Positions 42,581 through 51,531 of a stretch of DNA of 64,000 nucleotides are shown here, piece by piece. The position numbers were made by a program, and so were the translations under genes. Positions within the stretch are counted from its first letter, which is position 1. Each line of letters opens with the position of its first letter. Origin of the DNA: Foliamicus sp963666765 (GTDB taxonomy: Bacteria > Pseudomonadota > Gammaproteobacteria > Steroidobacterales > Foliamicaceae). Location: assembly GCA_963666765.1 (NCBI GenBank), contig OY762933.1, forward strand, positions 806,001-870,000, in the 5' to 3' direction. The notes beneath the pieces were generated by a model. The model was given only the letters and a program-made list of their open reading frames with translations. It was not told where the DNA came from and made no database searches.

Positions 42581-43338
42581 ACGCCCCGCTGCTGGACATT
42601 CGCGAACTCAGAGTCCGCGTCGAGCAAAAGGAAATCTTGAGCGGTCTTTCGCTTGAAGTGCGGGCCGGCGAAGTGCACGCCATCATGGGACCGAACGGCG
42701 CCGGCAAGAGCACACTGGCGCAGACGCTGGCGGGCCGCGACGGCTACGAGGTCACCGGCGGCAGCGTGCTGATGGAAGGCGAGGATCTGCTGGAAATGAG
42801 CCCGGAGGAACGGGCCTGCAAGGGGCTTTTCCTCGGTTTTCAGTACCCGGTGGAGATACCGGGCGTGAGCAATATGTACCTGCTGCGTTCGGCCGTGAAC
42901 GCGCAGCGCAAGGCAGCGGGACAGGAGGAAATCAATGCCGCGGCCTTTCTCAAGCAGGCCCGCGGGGAAGCGGCCCGTCTCAAGCTGAAGCCGGAATTGC
43001 TCAAGCGCGGCGTCAACGAAGGCTTTTCCGGCGGCGAAAAGAAGCGCAATGAGATCCTGCAACTTGCCGTTCTGCAGCCCAGGCTGGCGGTGCTGGACGA
43101 GACTGACTCGGGGCTGGACATCGATGCGCTCAAGGTAGTGGCGGCAGGCATCCGCGCGCTGCGGGACGGACAACGAGCCTTCGTTCTGATCACGCACTAC
43201 GAACGAATCCTGAACCTGGTATCGCCGGACCGGGTGCATGTGCTGGCGGGAGGACGAATCGCCCGTTCCGGAGGGGCCGAACTTGTGAGCGAACTGGAGG
43301 CTTCCGGATACGAAGCCTTCCTGCCGGAAGCGGCATGA
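42577..43338 (+). CDS. sufC: Fe-S assembly ATPase SufC
   Basis: 253 residues. ABC ATPase motifs: Walker A GPNGAGKST, Q-loop LGFQYPVEIPG, signature FSGGEKKRNE, Walker B LAVLDETDSGLD. It powers SufBCD. Its ATG overlaps sufB's TGA and its TGA overlaps sufD's ATG. Confidence 0.98.
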   Translation: MNAPLLDIRELRVRVEQKEILSGLSLEVRAGEVHAIMGPNGAGKSTLAQTLAGRDGYEVTGGSVLMEGEDLLEMSPEERACKGLFLGFQYPVEIPGVSNMYLLRSAVNAQRKAAGQEEINAAAFLKQARGEAARLKLKPELLKRGVNEGFSGGEKKRNEILQLAVLQPRLAVLDETDSGLDIDALKVVAAGIRALRDGQRAFVLITHYERILNLVSPDRVHVLAGGRIARSGGAELVSELEASGYEAFLPEAA

Positions 43339-44198
43339 CCCAGGCATTGTCGGAAATCGTCGTCGCCGCCGGCGAAAGGCGCTCGGAAGTGCTCCGCATC
43401 GATCATCGGCAGGGAGAGCGGCAGACGCAGATCTTGCGCATACGGCTTGAGCCCGGCGCCGGCCTTGAGTTGCAGGAACTTCACCAGGGCAGTGGCCGCT
43501 GCGATGTACGGCTGGAGGTGGAGCTGGAACTTGGCAGCGGCGCCAGAATGCGCCACGCGGCCGTAGTGGACGATGCCGGAGAAGGGCATTTCGAAATCTA
43601 CCGCCAGGTGCGCCTGGCCGATGATGCCCAATTGGATTACGCCCGCGTGGGATCCGGCGCCGCCAGCGACCGCGAGTACCTGCGCACCCGCATGGAGGGC
43701 GCCCGCGCCCGGTTCCGGCACAAGGCGCTGATGATGATGGATGGAGGCCGGCGGGCCGAACTGGACATGGAAATCGCCCACCATGCAAGAAACGCCGAGA
43801 GCGACAGCCTCTGCCGCTGCGTGCTGGGCCCCGGAGGCAATGGCCGCTTTGCGGGAAAGATCCTGATCGTGCCGGAAGGCCAGGGAGCCGACGCCCGGCT
43901 GCGGAATGACAACCTGCTGCTGGACGAATCGGCCCAAATGGAAACCCGCCCGGAACTCGAGGTATACGCCGACGAAGTGCAATGCGCCCACGGCGCGGCC
44001 ACCGGCGCCCTGGACGAGGCCGCCCTGTTCTACCTCAGGACCCGCGGCATGTCGCCGGACCAGGCCCGGGCGATGCTGGTGCGGGCCTTTGCGTCGCGCA
44101 TTACCGCAGCCATCGATTTCCCCGAAGCCGCAAGAATGGCCGGCGGCATGCTCGACCGGGATCTGAACGACGCCACTCCACTCGAGCTGGCCGCCTGA
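43335..44198 (+). CDS. sufD: Fe-S assembly protein SufD (short form)
   Basis: 287 residues, clearly shorter than the usual SufD (about 400 or more); the N-terminal extension is missing while the beta-helix and C-terminal SufBD core remain (VLGPGGNGRFAGKILIVPEGQ, LNDNLL-like RNDNLLLDESA, ELEVYADEVQCAHGAATGAL, SPDQARAMLVRAFASRI). It partners SufB. Its ATG overlaps sufC's TGA, so the short start is fixed by coupling. Confidence 0.94.
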   Translation: MTQALSEIVVAAGERRSEVLRIDHRQGERQTQILRIRLEPGAGLELQELHQGSGRCDVRLEVELELGSGARMRHAAVVDDAGEGHFEIYRQVRLADDAQLDYARVGSGAASDREYLRTRMEGARARFRHKALMMMDGGRRAELDMEIAHHARNAESDSLCRCVLGPGGNGRFAGKILIVPEGQGADARLRNDNLLLDESAQMETRPELEVYADEVQCAHGAATGALDEAALFYLRTRGMSPDQARAMLVRAFASRITAAIDFPEAARMAGGMLDRDLNDATPLELAA

Positions 44199-44203
44199 AA
44201 ACG

Positions 44204-45457
44204 ATGAGCCGCGTTACCGCCCAACTCGCCGAAGTCCAGGCGCCGCTGTCGGCCGAAAGCCTGCGCGCCGACTTCCCCAGCCTGGCTACCCGTGTGCACG
44301 ACAAGCCGCTGGCCTACCTTGACAACGCCGCCTCCACCCAGCGGCCGCAGCCGGTAATGGACGCCCTGACCGAATACGAGGTCGAAATGCACGCCAACGT
44401 GCACCGCGGCGTGCATGCACGCTCGGACCGGGCCACGGCCGCTTTCGAGGGGGCGCGGGAGCGTGCCCGGGCCTGGCTGAACGCCGCCTCCGGCGATGAA
44501 CTGGTTTTTACCCGCGGAGCCACCGAATCGATCAACCTGGTGGCGCGATGCCTGGACGACCGCATGGATTCCGGCTCGGAGATCCTGTTGACCGGCATGG
44601 AGCACCATTCCAATATCGTGCCCTGGCAGCAGCTTTGCCAACGCACCGGCGCGCGTCTGAAGGTCGCACCGGTACTGGACTCGGGAGCGCTGGATATGGA
44701 CGCCTTCCGTGGCCTTGTCGGCCCGCGGCTCGGCCTGATCGCAGTGACCCACGTATCGAACGCGATGGGCGTGATCAACCCGGTGGACGACATCTGCCGC
44801 ATGGCCCGACAGGCGGGCGTTCCCGTCCTGATCGACGGCGCCCAGGCGGCGGGCCACATTCCACTGGACGTGCAGGCGCTGGGCTGCGATTTCTATGCGT
44901 TCTCCGGCCACAAGATGTACGCGCCCACCGGCATCGGGGCGCTCTACGCACGCGCTCCGTGGCTGGACGACCTGCCGCCGTTCCTGGGCGGCGGCGAGAT
45001 GATCCTGGAAGTGCGTTTCGACGGCGCCACCTACAACACGCCGCCGCACAAGTTCGAGGCCGGAACACCCAATATTGGCGGCGCAATCGCGCTGGGCGCA
45101 GCCATGGACTACCTGGCCGGCCGCGGACTTTCCCGTCTTGCGGCGCTGGAGCATGAGCTGCTGGAATACGCCACCGAGCGCCTGCTGGACGTCCCCGGCC
45201 TTCGGATCATCGGCACGGCGTCCCCCAAGTCTGCCGTGATTTCATTCGTGATCGACGGCATCCATCCGCACGATCTCGGGACGGTGCTGGATCACGAGGG
45301 CGTTGCGATTCGGGCCGGTCACCACTGTGCGATGCCGCTGATGGACCGCTTCGGCGTGCCGGGCACGGCGCGCGCTTCGTTTGCCTTTTACAACACACTT
45401 GAAGAGGTGGACCGGCTTGTGAGCGGAATCGGCGCCGCGCGCAAACTGTTCGCTTAG
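44204..45457 (+). CDS. sufS: Cysteine desulfurase SufS
   Basis: 417 residues from ATG 44204. PLP lysine in FSGHKMYAPTG, catalytic cysteine in VAIRAGHHCAMPLMDRFGVPG, ATESINLVA and MEHHSNIVPWQ are type II desulfurase hallmarks. It supplies persulfide sulfur to SufU. It starts 5 bases after sufD's stop. Confidence 0.97.
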   Translation: MSRVTAQLAEVQAPLSAESLRADFPSLATRVHDKPLAYLDNAASTQRPQPVMDALTEYEVEMHANVHRGVHARSDRATAAFEGARERARAWLNAASGDELVFTRGATESINLVARCLDDRMDSGSEILLTGMEHHSNIVPWQQLCQRTGARLKVAPVLDSGALDMDAFRGLVGPRLGLIAVTHVSNAMGVINPVDDICRMARQAGVPVLIDGAQAAGHIPLDVQALGCDFYAFSGHKMYAPTGIGALYARAPWLDDLPPFLGGGEMILEVRFDGATYNTPPHKFEAGTPNIGGAIALGAAMDYLAGRGLSRLAALEHELLEYATERLLDVPGLRIIGTASPKSAVISFVIDGIHPHDLGTVLDHEGVAIRAGHHCAMPLMDRFGVPGTARASFAFYNTLEEVDRLVSGIGAARKLFA

Positions 45458-45460
45458 GGC

Positions 45461-45922
45461 ATGGGTGAAGAGCTGCAAAGCCTCTATCAGCGAACGGTGC
45501 TGGAGCACTGCCGCTCGCCGTGCAACTTTCACGCCATGGACCGGCCTGACCGGGTGGCCGAAGGTTTCAATCCCCTGTGCGGCGACAAGGTGACCGTATA
45601 TTTGCGCGTCGGGAGAGAGGGCCGCCCGGCGTCCATTGCGGGAATCAGCTTCGAGGCCGCCGCCTGCGCCATCTGCCTGGCTTCGGCTTCCATGATGACG
45701 GAACTGCTCGGCGGCGAAGACGCGCGTGAAGCGAGGCAGCAGGCCGAAAAGGTCCTGGAGGCTTTCAAACCCGAAGCGGAGAACGGCCTGGCGGACCTCG
45801 GCGAAATCGTCGCCCTGGGCAGCGTCCGCGCCTACCCCTCCCGGATTCGCTGCGTCACGCTCCCGTGGCGAACTTTCACGGCCGCGCTGGATCGCGACGC
45901 GAATACCGTGAGCACCGAGTAA
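45461..45922 (+). CDS. sufU: Sulfur-relay/scaffold protein SufU
   Basis: 153 residues. The three ligand cysteines are in NPLCGDKVTV, AAACAICLASASMM and SRIRCVTLPW, with Asp in CGD. This is the SufU form of the IscU fold, a zinc-dependent sulfur acceptor working with SufS. Three bases separate it from sufS. No sufE is present, consistent with a SufU-type system. Confidence 0.94.
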   Translation: MGEELQSLYQRTVLEHCRSPCNFHAMDRPDRVAEGFNPLCGDKVTVYLRVGREGRPASIAGISFEAAACAICLASASMMTELLGGEDAREARQQAEKVLEAFKPEAENGLADLGEIVALGSVRAYPSRIRCVTLPWRTFTAALDRDANTVSTE

Positions 45923-45927
45923 ACGCC

Positions 45928-46479
45928 ATGTTCGGAAACCAGAGCGAGCCCGTCACGCTGACCCGCAACTGCAAGGCCGTCATCATTCCGGCGGGCGAGG
46001 AGGCGCAACTGAACGCCGGACAGCTGGTATTCATCACCCAGTCGCTGGGCGGCAGTTTCACCGTTTATGTGGACGGCTGGCTTTACCGCATTGCCGGCGC
46101 CGATGCCGATGCGCTCGGCAAGAAGCCGCCCGAACCGCCCAGACTGCCTGCGGGCGCGGGCGATGCCGACGTGGAAGCAGTGGTGTGGGAGCAGATGAAG
46201 ACCTGCTACGACCCGGAAATCCCGGTCAACATCGTCGACCTCGGACTCGTGTATCTCTGCGAAGTCAAGCGCCGCGCCGACGGCAAGCGCGACGTGGCCG
46301 TGGAAATGACGCTTACCGCCCCCGGCTGCGGCATGGGCGAAATCCTGGTGGAGGATGTGCGCGAGAAGATCGCCATCATCCCCACCATCAACGAGGTCGC
46401 CGTAGAGCTAGTCTTCGCCCCCCCCTGGAACCAGAGCATGATGTCCGAGGCCGCCCAACTGGAGGCCGGCCTGATGTAG
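45928..46479 (+). CDS. sufT: SUF-system protein SufT (MIP18/DUF59 domain)
   Basis: 183 residues from ATG 45928. N-terminal block TLTRNCKAVIIPAGEEAQL is the SufT-specific region; the DUF59 part reads VVWEQMKTCYDPEIPVNIVDLGLVY and TLTAPGCGMGEILVEDV. It helps mature Fe-S proteins. Last gene of the operon. Confidence 0.95.
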   Translation: MFGNQSEPVTLTRNCKAVIIPAGEEAQLNAGQLVFITQSLGGSFTVYVDGWLYRIAGADADALGKKPPEPPRLPAGAGDADVEAVVWEQMKTCYDPEIPVNIVDLGLVYLCEVKRRADGKRDVAVEMTLTAPGCGMGEILVEDVREKIAIIPTINEVAVELVFAPPWNQSMMSEAAQLEAGLM

Positions 46480-46556
46480 CCCCGCGCATCCCGCTAACCT
46501 GCACGGGCTGAAGCAACGTAAAACTGGTCACAGTTTCCCGAATTACAATTGTCGCA

Positions 46557-49500
46557 ATGAACAGTCGGCGAGCGCTTCGGAGTGCATCGCGACTTGCGGT
46601 CGCAGCTGCGGGTCAACGGTGGGTGGCTGCTGCCGTGGTTGTGCTGGTCCTGGGGTGTTCGGGCGGCTCGTCGGAATCGGACAGCCCGCCCGGTTCGACC
46701 ACCACCAACCCTGCGCCTGATCCGCCCGCCCCAATGGCGGAGTCGGTGGAGATTTCCCCGGCCAGCGTGCGGTTCACGGCGACGGGAGACACCCTGCAAC
46801 TCATGACCGAGGTCAAGGACGGCGACGGCAATCTCATAACCGATGTGGAAATCACATGGTCCAGCGACGCGACCGGAGTGGTGACCGTTAACACCGACGG
46901 TTTGATAACCGCCGCCGGCCCGGGGACAGCCACGATCACAGCAAGCGCCGGAGACGTGCCGGCGTCGATCACCGTCACCGTCGAAGTCCGGCCCCCCGAA
47001 TCGGCCGCCGACCGGGCAGTGCTCGTTGCTCTCCATGAGAGCGCCGGCGGCGACAACTGGGTCAACAGAGCCAACTGGCTGAGCGACCGGCCCATGGCGG
47101 AATGGTACGGAATACAGATCGACGACGATGGCCGCGTCGTGACCATTGCTCTGGGCAGCAACGGTCTTGAGGGTTCAATCCCGCCAGAAATCGAACAACT
47201 CACGGCGCTGGAGGAACTGTCCATGGGTTACAACGAGTTTGCGGGCGGCCTGCCGCCGGAACTCGGAAATCTGACAAATCTTGCGACGCTCGGCCTGGAC
47301 AACAATCAGTTCTCCGGGGCCATTCCGCGCGAACTAGCCAGCCTCCCCAATCTGACCTACCTTGACGTTAGCGGCAACACGCTGTCCGGGCCGATTCCGC
47401 AGGAACTCGGCGCGATGAATACCCTGAAACACCTGATTCTCCGCTCCAACCGGCTTTCCGGCTCCATCCCCCCGCAGCTCGGGAATCTCGCCGAACTACA
47501 AACGCTTCGGCTGGACGGTAACCAGCTGTCCGGACCGATACCACAGGAACTGGGCCGGCTGGCGCGTTTGCTTTACCTGTACGTCGGCGGCAACCGGCTT
47601 ACCGGGCCGGTTCCATCGGCACTCGGAAACCTTGCCAGCCTCACTGATCTCCACATCTCCAACAACAATCTGTCGGGCGCCTTGCCATTGGAATTGACGC
47701 AGCTGTCCCTGCAAAAGTTCTGGTGGTCGGGTAATCCCGGCCTTTGCCTGCCCGAAACGGCAGAATTCTCCATCTGGCTGGACGACTTGTTGCAGTATGA
47801 CGACGGCTCTTACTGCAACCGCTTCGACCGGGCAGTGCTGGATGCGCTCTACGAGGCGACCGGGGGTTCCGGCTGGACCGCTGCGGACGGTTGGCCCGAC
47901 GGCCCGCTGGAGTCCCGGCATGGCATTCGCGTGGATTCCGGCAGCCGGGTGATCGCAATTGATCTCTCCGACAACGGGCTGGCAGGACAGCTTCCGCTGA
48001 AACTTGGCGACCTGGAGGTTTTGAGAGAGCTGCGACTCGGCGGCAATCCGGAACTTTCGGGGCGACTGCCCTACACGCTGCCCCGCATCGACACGCTGCA
48101 GGAGCTCCGCTACGCCGGAACGGATCTTTGCGTGCCGAGGGAAGAATTTCTGCGCGAATGGCTCGACGGAGTGCCCGTGCACGAAGGAACAGGAGTGGAC
48201 TGCGCGCCTTCGGCGGACCGCGACGTGCTTGCGAATATCTACGAATCCATGAGCGGAGATCAGTGGCACGACAACAGCAACTGGTTGACCGATGCGCCGC
48301 TGCGCGAATGGCACGGCATCAGGGCCGACGGCCAAGGCCGGGGCGTCGGTCTGGATCTGGCCTTCAACGGACTGGCCGGGCCAATTCCGGCCGATATCGC
48401 CGCACTCGAAGAGCTGACTGATTTGAGACTGGTCGGCAACGACACCCGGCGCTCGTCAATACCTCCGGAACTGGGAGAACTGGCCAACCTGGAGGTTCTG
48501 GACCTGGCCGATATCTTTGCGTCCGGACCCATTCCGCCGCGAATCGGAAAACTGTCCCGCCTCAGGATCCTTGACCTTTCGAGCAATGAGTTGTCGAGTT
48601 CCATTCCCCCCGAACTCGGCGATCTCACTTCGCTGGTTGAGCTCCACCTGGACAACAACCGCCTGGTGGGTTCGATTCCGCCGCAGCTCGGCAATGCGTC
48701 AGAACTTCGACAGATCCACCTTCCGGGCAACGAGCTGTCAGGCGCACTGCCCACCTCGCTGGCCAGGCTCGGTAAGCTGCGGATACTGGACCTTTCGGGC
48801 AACAGCTTCTCCGCCGGTCTCCCCTCAGCATTTGGAGAATTCGCGCGGCTGGATTACCTGAATCTCTCCTACAACAACCTGGTGGGCGCCATTCCTGCGG
48901 AGCTGGGGAACGTGGCCAACCTGACCGAACTGTATCTCGGCAGCAATTCGCTTTCCGGCCCGATTCCGCCCGAGCTGGCCGAACTGACCCGGCTGCGCTC
49001 GCTGGCCCTGACGGGCAACACGGACCTGACCGGCCCGCTGCCGGACGACTTCGCGAACCTGCGCGAAATGGTTCACCTCCAGGCCGCGGGCACCGGGTTG
49101 TGCGTGCCGCAGAACGCCAAGCTGCTCGACTGGCTGAACGGACTGCTCACCCGGCGGGTGAGGCAGTGCGGCGTTGAGACCGTGGCGGCCTACCTCACGC
49201 AATCCATACAGTCCCGCGAACTACCCATTGCCCTGGTGGCGGACAAGGAGGCACTGCTGAGGGTCTTCCCGACCGCCGGGCAGGCCAACTCCGAAAGGAT
49301 TCCGCGCGTTCGGGCGGACTTCTACCTGGCAGGGACGCTCAGGCATGAGATTGACATACCCTCCAGCCCAGGACCTGTCCCGACCCGGCTGAACGAAAGT
49401 TCCCTGGAGCAGTCGGCCAATGCAACGGTTCCCGCCGAAATCGTGCAGCCGGGACTCGAAGTAGTCATCGAGATCGACCCGGAGGGGACGCTGAACGATA

Positions 49501-50627
49501 ACCTGAGGGTAGCGCGCCGAATTCCGGAGACCGGCCGGCTCGCGGTCGAAGTTCGGAAGATGCCGACGTTAGACATCACCTTCGTCCCGCTCCTGTGGGA
49601 AACGAACCCCGATATGTCCGTGGTTGATTTCGTGAACGACATGGAGGCCGATCCCATGGGCCACGAGATGCTGAGACACGTGCGCACGCTGCTGCCGGTT
49701 GCGGACATCCAGGTCACCGCCCATGCCCCGGTCCGAACCTCCAGCAACGCGGGACACGAACTGATTGCAGAAACCCAGCTGATCGCCACCATGGAGGGCG
49801 GCGGCGGCTATTACATGGGACTTCTGTCCGGAGAATTTTCAGGGGCCTCGGGGATCGCCAATATCGGTCGCAGGGTCGCGTATTCCATAACCGACGCCAG
49901 CGTGATCGCGCACGAATTGGGACACAATCTATCGTTGAGCCATACGCCCTGCGGCAATCCGCTGGGCCTCGATCCCGCTTATCCCTACCTGAACGGATCG
50001 ACGGGAGGTTGGGGTTACGACTTCGCCGCGGAACGTCTGGTTTCGCCACACGAATACGTTGATCTGATGTCGTACTGCTCGCCTTACTGGGTCAGCGATT
50101 TCAGCTTCGACAAGGCGCTGCGTTACCGGCTCAACCGCGCGGGACTGCTCCGCCGGCCGCAGGTCCCGGAACCGGTCACCTCCCTCATTGTGTGGGGCGG
50201 CATGGACAGTGGGTCGGCGCTGTTTCTTGAGCCGGCCCTGGTAACCGAGGCCCCACCCTCGCTGCCGCAGAACCCCGGTCCCTACCGCATCACGGGAACG
50301 GCCGCGGACGGCACGGTGCTGTTCGACCTGAGCTTCGACATGCCGGTGGCGGGGGATGGGCAAGGCAGTTCGAGCTTCGCCTTCGCGGTGCCGATGCCAG
50401 CCGCGTGGCCGGACAAGCTCGATTCAATCAGGCTCTCGGGCCCCCGTGGCCGCTCCGTCAGGCTTAACGAAGATACCGACCGGCCCGTGACGGTGCTGCG
50501 AAACGGGCCAAACGGAGAGGTCACCGCCATCATCCGCGAGCCGGGAGCCGCGGCTGCCCTGCGCAACGCAGCCCAGCCGGGATTGTTCAGCCGCGGGATT
50601 CCGCGTCCCGGCGCCCGCAATCGGTGA
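46557..50627 (+). CDS. Large lipoprotein: Big-like domain, three plant-type LRR modules and zincin metalloprotease
   Basis: 1356 residues. Lipobox VLVLGC, then a low-complexity linker and a Big-2-like domain (VEISPASVRFTATGDTLQL, about 60-145). LRRs follow the plant-like GxIPxxLGxLxxLxxLxLxxNxLSG pattern in three modules. Each module opens with a cap (DRAVLVALHESAGGDNWVN and relatives near 152, 424 and 566) and closes with a Cys-containing cap (GLCLPET, DLCVPREE, GLCVPQN). The C-terminal third has a zinc site HELGHNLSLSH (His1119, Glu1120, His1123, His1129) and a Met-turn DLMSYC (Met1171). The last 150 residues look like a beta domain. It is probably a surface or periplasmic protease guided by LRR binding. 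Single gene with no obvious partner. Confidence 0.9.
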   Translation: MNSRRALRSASRLAVAAAGQRWVAAAVVVLVLGCSGGSSESDSPPGSTTTNPAPDPPAPMAESVEISPASVRFTATGDTLQLMTEVKDGDGNLITDVEITWSSDATGVVTVNTDGLITAAGPGTATITASAGDVPASITVTVEVRPPESAADRAVLVALHESAGGDNWVNRANWLSDRPMAEWYGIQIDDDGRVVTIALGSNGLEGSIPPEIEQLTALEELSMGYNEFAGGLPPELGNLTNLATLGLDNNQFSGAIPRELASLPNLTYLDVSGNTLSGPIPQELGAMNTLKHLILRSNRLSGSIPPQLGNLAELQTLRLDGNQLSGPIPQELGRLARLLYLYVGGNRLTGPVPSALGNLASLTDLHISNNNLSGALPLELTQLSLQKFWWSGNPGLCLPETAEFSIWLDDLLQYDDGSYCNRFDRAVLDALYEATGGSGWTAADGWPDGPLESRHGIRVDSGSRVIAIDLSDNGLAGQLPLKLGDLEVLRELRLGGNPELSGRLPYTLPRIDTLQELRYAGTDLCVPREEFLREWLDGVPVHEGTGVDCAPSADRDVLANIYESMSGDQWHDNSNWLTDAPLREWHGIRADGQGRGVGLDLAFNGLAGPIPADIAALEELTDLRLVGNDTRRSSIPPELGELANLEVLDLADIFASGPIPPRIGKLSRLRILDLSSNELSSSIPPELGDLTSLVELHLDNNRLVGSIPPQLGNASELRQIHLPGNELSGALPTSLARLGKLRILDLSGNSFSAGLPSAFGEFARLDYLNLSYNNLVGAIPAELGNVANLTELYLGSNSLSGPIPPELAELTRLRSLALTGNTDLTGPLPDDFANLREMVHLQAAGTGLCVPQNAKLLDWLNGLLTRRVRQCGVETVAAYLTQSIQSRELPIALVADKEALLRVFPTAGQANSERIPRVRADFYLAGTLRHEIDIPSSPGPVPTRLNESSLEQSANATVPAEIVQPGLEVVIEIDPEGTLNDNLRVARRIPETGRLAVEVRKMPTLDITFVPLLWETNPDMSVVDFVNDMEADPMGHEMLRHVRTLLPVADIQVTAHAPVRTSSNAGHELIAETQLIATMEGGGGYYMGLLSGEFSGASGIANIGRRVAYSITDASVIAHELGHNLSLSHTPCGNPLGLDPAYPYLNGSTGGWGYDFAAERLVSPHEYVDLMSYCSPYWVSDFSFDKALRYRLNRAGLLRRPQVPEPVTSLIVWGGMDSGSALFLEPALVTEAPPSLPQNPGPYRITGTAADGTVLFDLSFDMPVAGDGQGSSSFAFAVPMPAAWPDKLDSIRLSGPRGRSVRLNEDTDRPVTVLRNGPNGEVTAIIREPGAAAALRNAAQPGLFSRGIPRPGARNR

Positions 50628-50639
50628 AGCGGACGGAGC

Positions 50640-50659
50640 GTGGGCGTCGTGCCGCCCAC
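50640..50659. repeat. GTGGG-type palindrome, copy 2
   Basis: GTGGGCGTCGTGCCGCCCAC, an imperfect inverted repeat just after the LRR-protease stop, related to the element at 36388-36407. A second hairpin CCTCAT/ATGAGG follows at 50673-50690. Together they lie between convergent genes, a likely transcription end. Confidence 0.6.
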
Positions 50660-50682
50660 GAGCACTGAAGGCCCTCATTCCT

Positions 50683-51432
50683 CTATGAGGACCGGGCGGC
50701 CTTGAGAAACAGCTCGGCGCAGTCCTGCGGTTCCGTCACCATGGCGTCGTGGCCGGTGGCGAGCTCCTCGTAGCGCCAATCCTGGTTTCCGCGCGCGAAC
50801 CGCGCGTGATCGCGTATGCCGCTGTAGGGCATTTCAGGATCGGTGCAGCGGATGAAGGTCCTGGGGACGCCCTCTTCGCCGCCTGTCTCGAATTTCACCG
50901 GGTCCAGCCAGCTCTTCAGCGGATGGGGAGTCAGCCTTCGGTCCACCCACGCAAGGATTTCCGCGGGCTCGGGCGGAATTCCGTACAGCTCTCCCGAGCG
51001 CGCCACGATGTATTTTCCGTCGGGCGCCATGCTGCGCCGGCGTTCCATGTCTGCGTCCCTTTCCTCGATGCTGTTCTCGCGCCGCGAAGAAACCAGGCTC
51101 TCGCCATCGCGCAGAACCACCGTGTCCAGATACACCAGGTGCCGCAGTCTTTTCCTGGCCCGGTCCGCAACGCCGGAGACGACGCACCCGCCATAGGAAT
51201 GACCCACCAGCACCACGTCCGCCAGTTCCTCCCACTTGAGTACGTTCACGATGTCGGCAATGTGCGTATCGAGCCCGATGTCGGGATGCAGCAGGTGCGA
51301 GCGCTCGCCACATCCGGTAAGCGTGGGCGTAAACACGCGATGCCCCTTCCCTTCCAGGATTTCGCGCACGAATTTCCAGCACCAGCCGCCGTGGCCGGTG
51401 CCGTGGACCAGGACGAACGTCACCGCGTCCAC
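50683..51432 (-). CDS. Alpha/beta hydrolase (SABP2/EstC-type), cytoplasmic copy
   Basis: 249 residues from GTG 51432. HGTGHGGWCWKF is the oxyanion strand, GHSYGGCVVSG the nucleophile elbow, and the His lies in ATGHDAMVTEP. Plant methyl-ester and hydroxynitrile-lyase-like enzymes share this pattern. It is a tandem paralogue of the gene at 51532-52362, alike through the whole length (ERSHLLHPDIGL, PHPLKSWLDPVKFE) but without a signal peptide. Confidence 0.9.
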   Translation of the reverse strand: MDAVTFVLVHGTGHGGWCWKFVREILEGKGHRVFTPTLTGCGERSHLLHPDIGLDTHIADIVNVLKWEELADVVLVGHSYGGCVVSGVADRARKRLRHLVYLDTVVLRDGESLVSSRRENSIEERDADMERRRSMAPDGKYIVARSGELYGIPPEPAEILAWVDRRLTPHPLKSWLDPVKFETGGEEGVPRTFIRCTDPEMPYSGIRDHARFARGNQDWRYEELATGHDAMVTEPQDCAELFLKAARSS

Positions 51433-51489
51433 GGTGCATTGAGCTTGATTGCTGTGACGAGGCAGGACGTTTTCATTCGCGGGATACCT

Positions 51490-51512
51490 GAGGGCGGGAC
51501 GCCCTCGCTCCC
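51490..51512. repeat. GAGGRC-type hairpin repeat, copy 2
   Basis: GAGGGC-GGGAC-GCCCTC followed by GCTCCC, in the gap between the two tandem hydrolase genes. It differs from the copy at 36425-36447 mostly by paired changes that keep the stem. Confidence 0.65.
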
Positions 51513-51531
51513 AGCGGGGTCGCCTTCGTTC

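Noticed and set aside
46480..46556. Terminator after sufT
   Set aside because: No hairpin with a T-run could be seen in these 77 bases.
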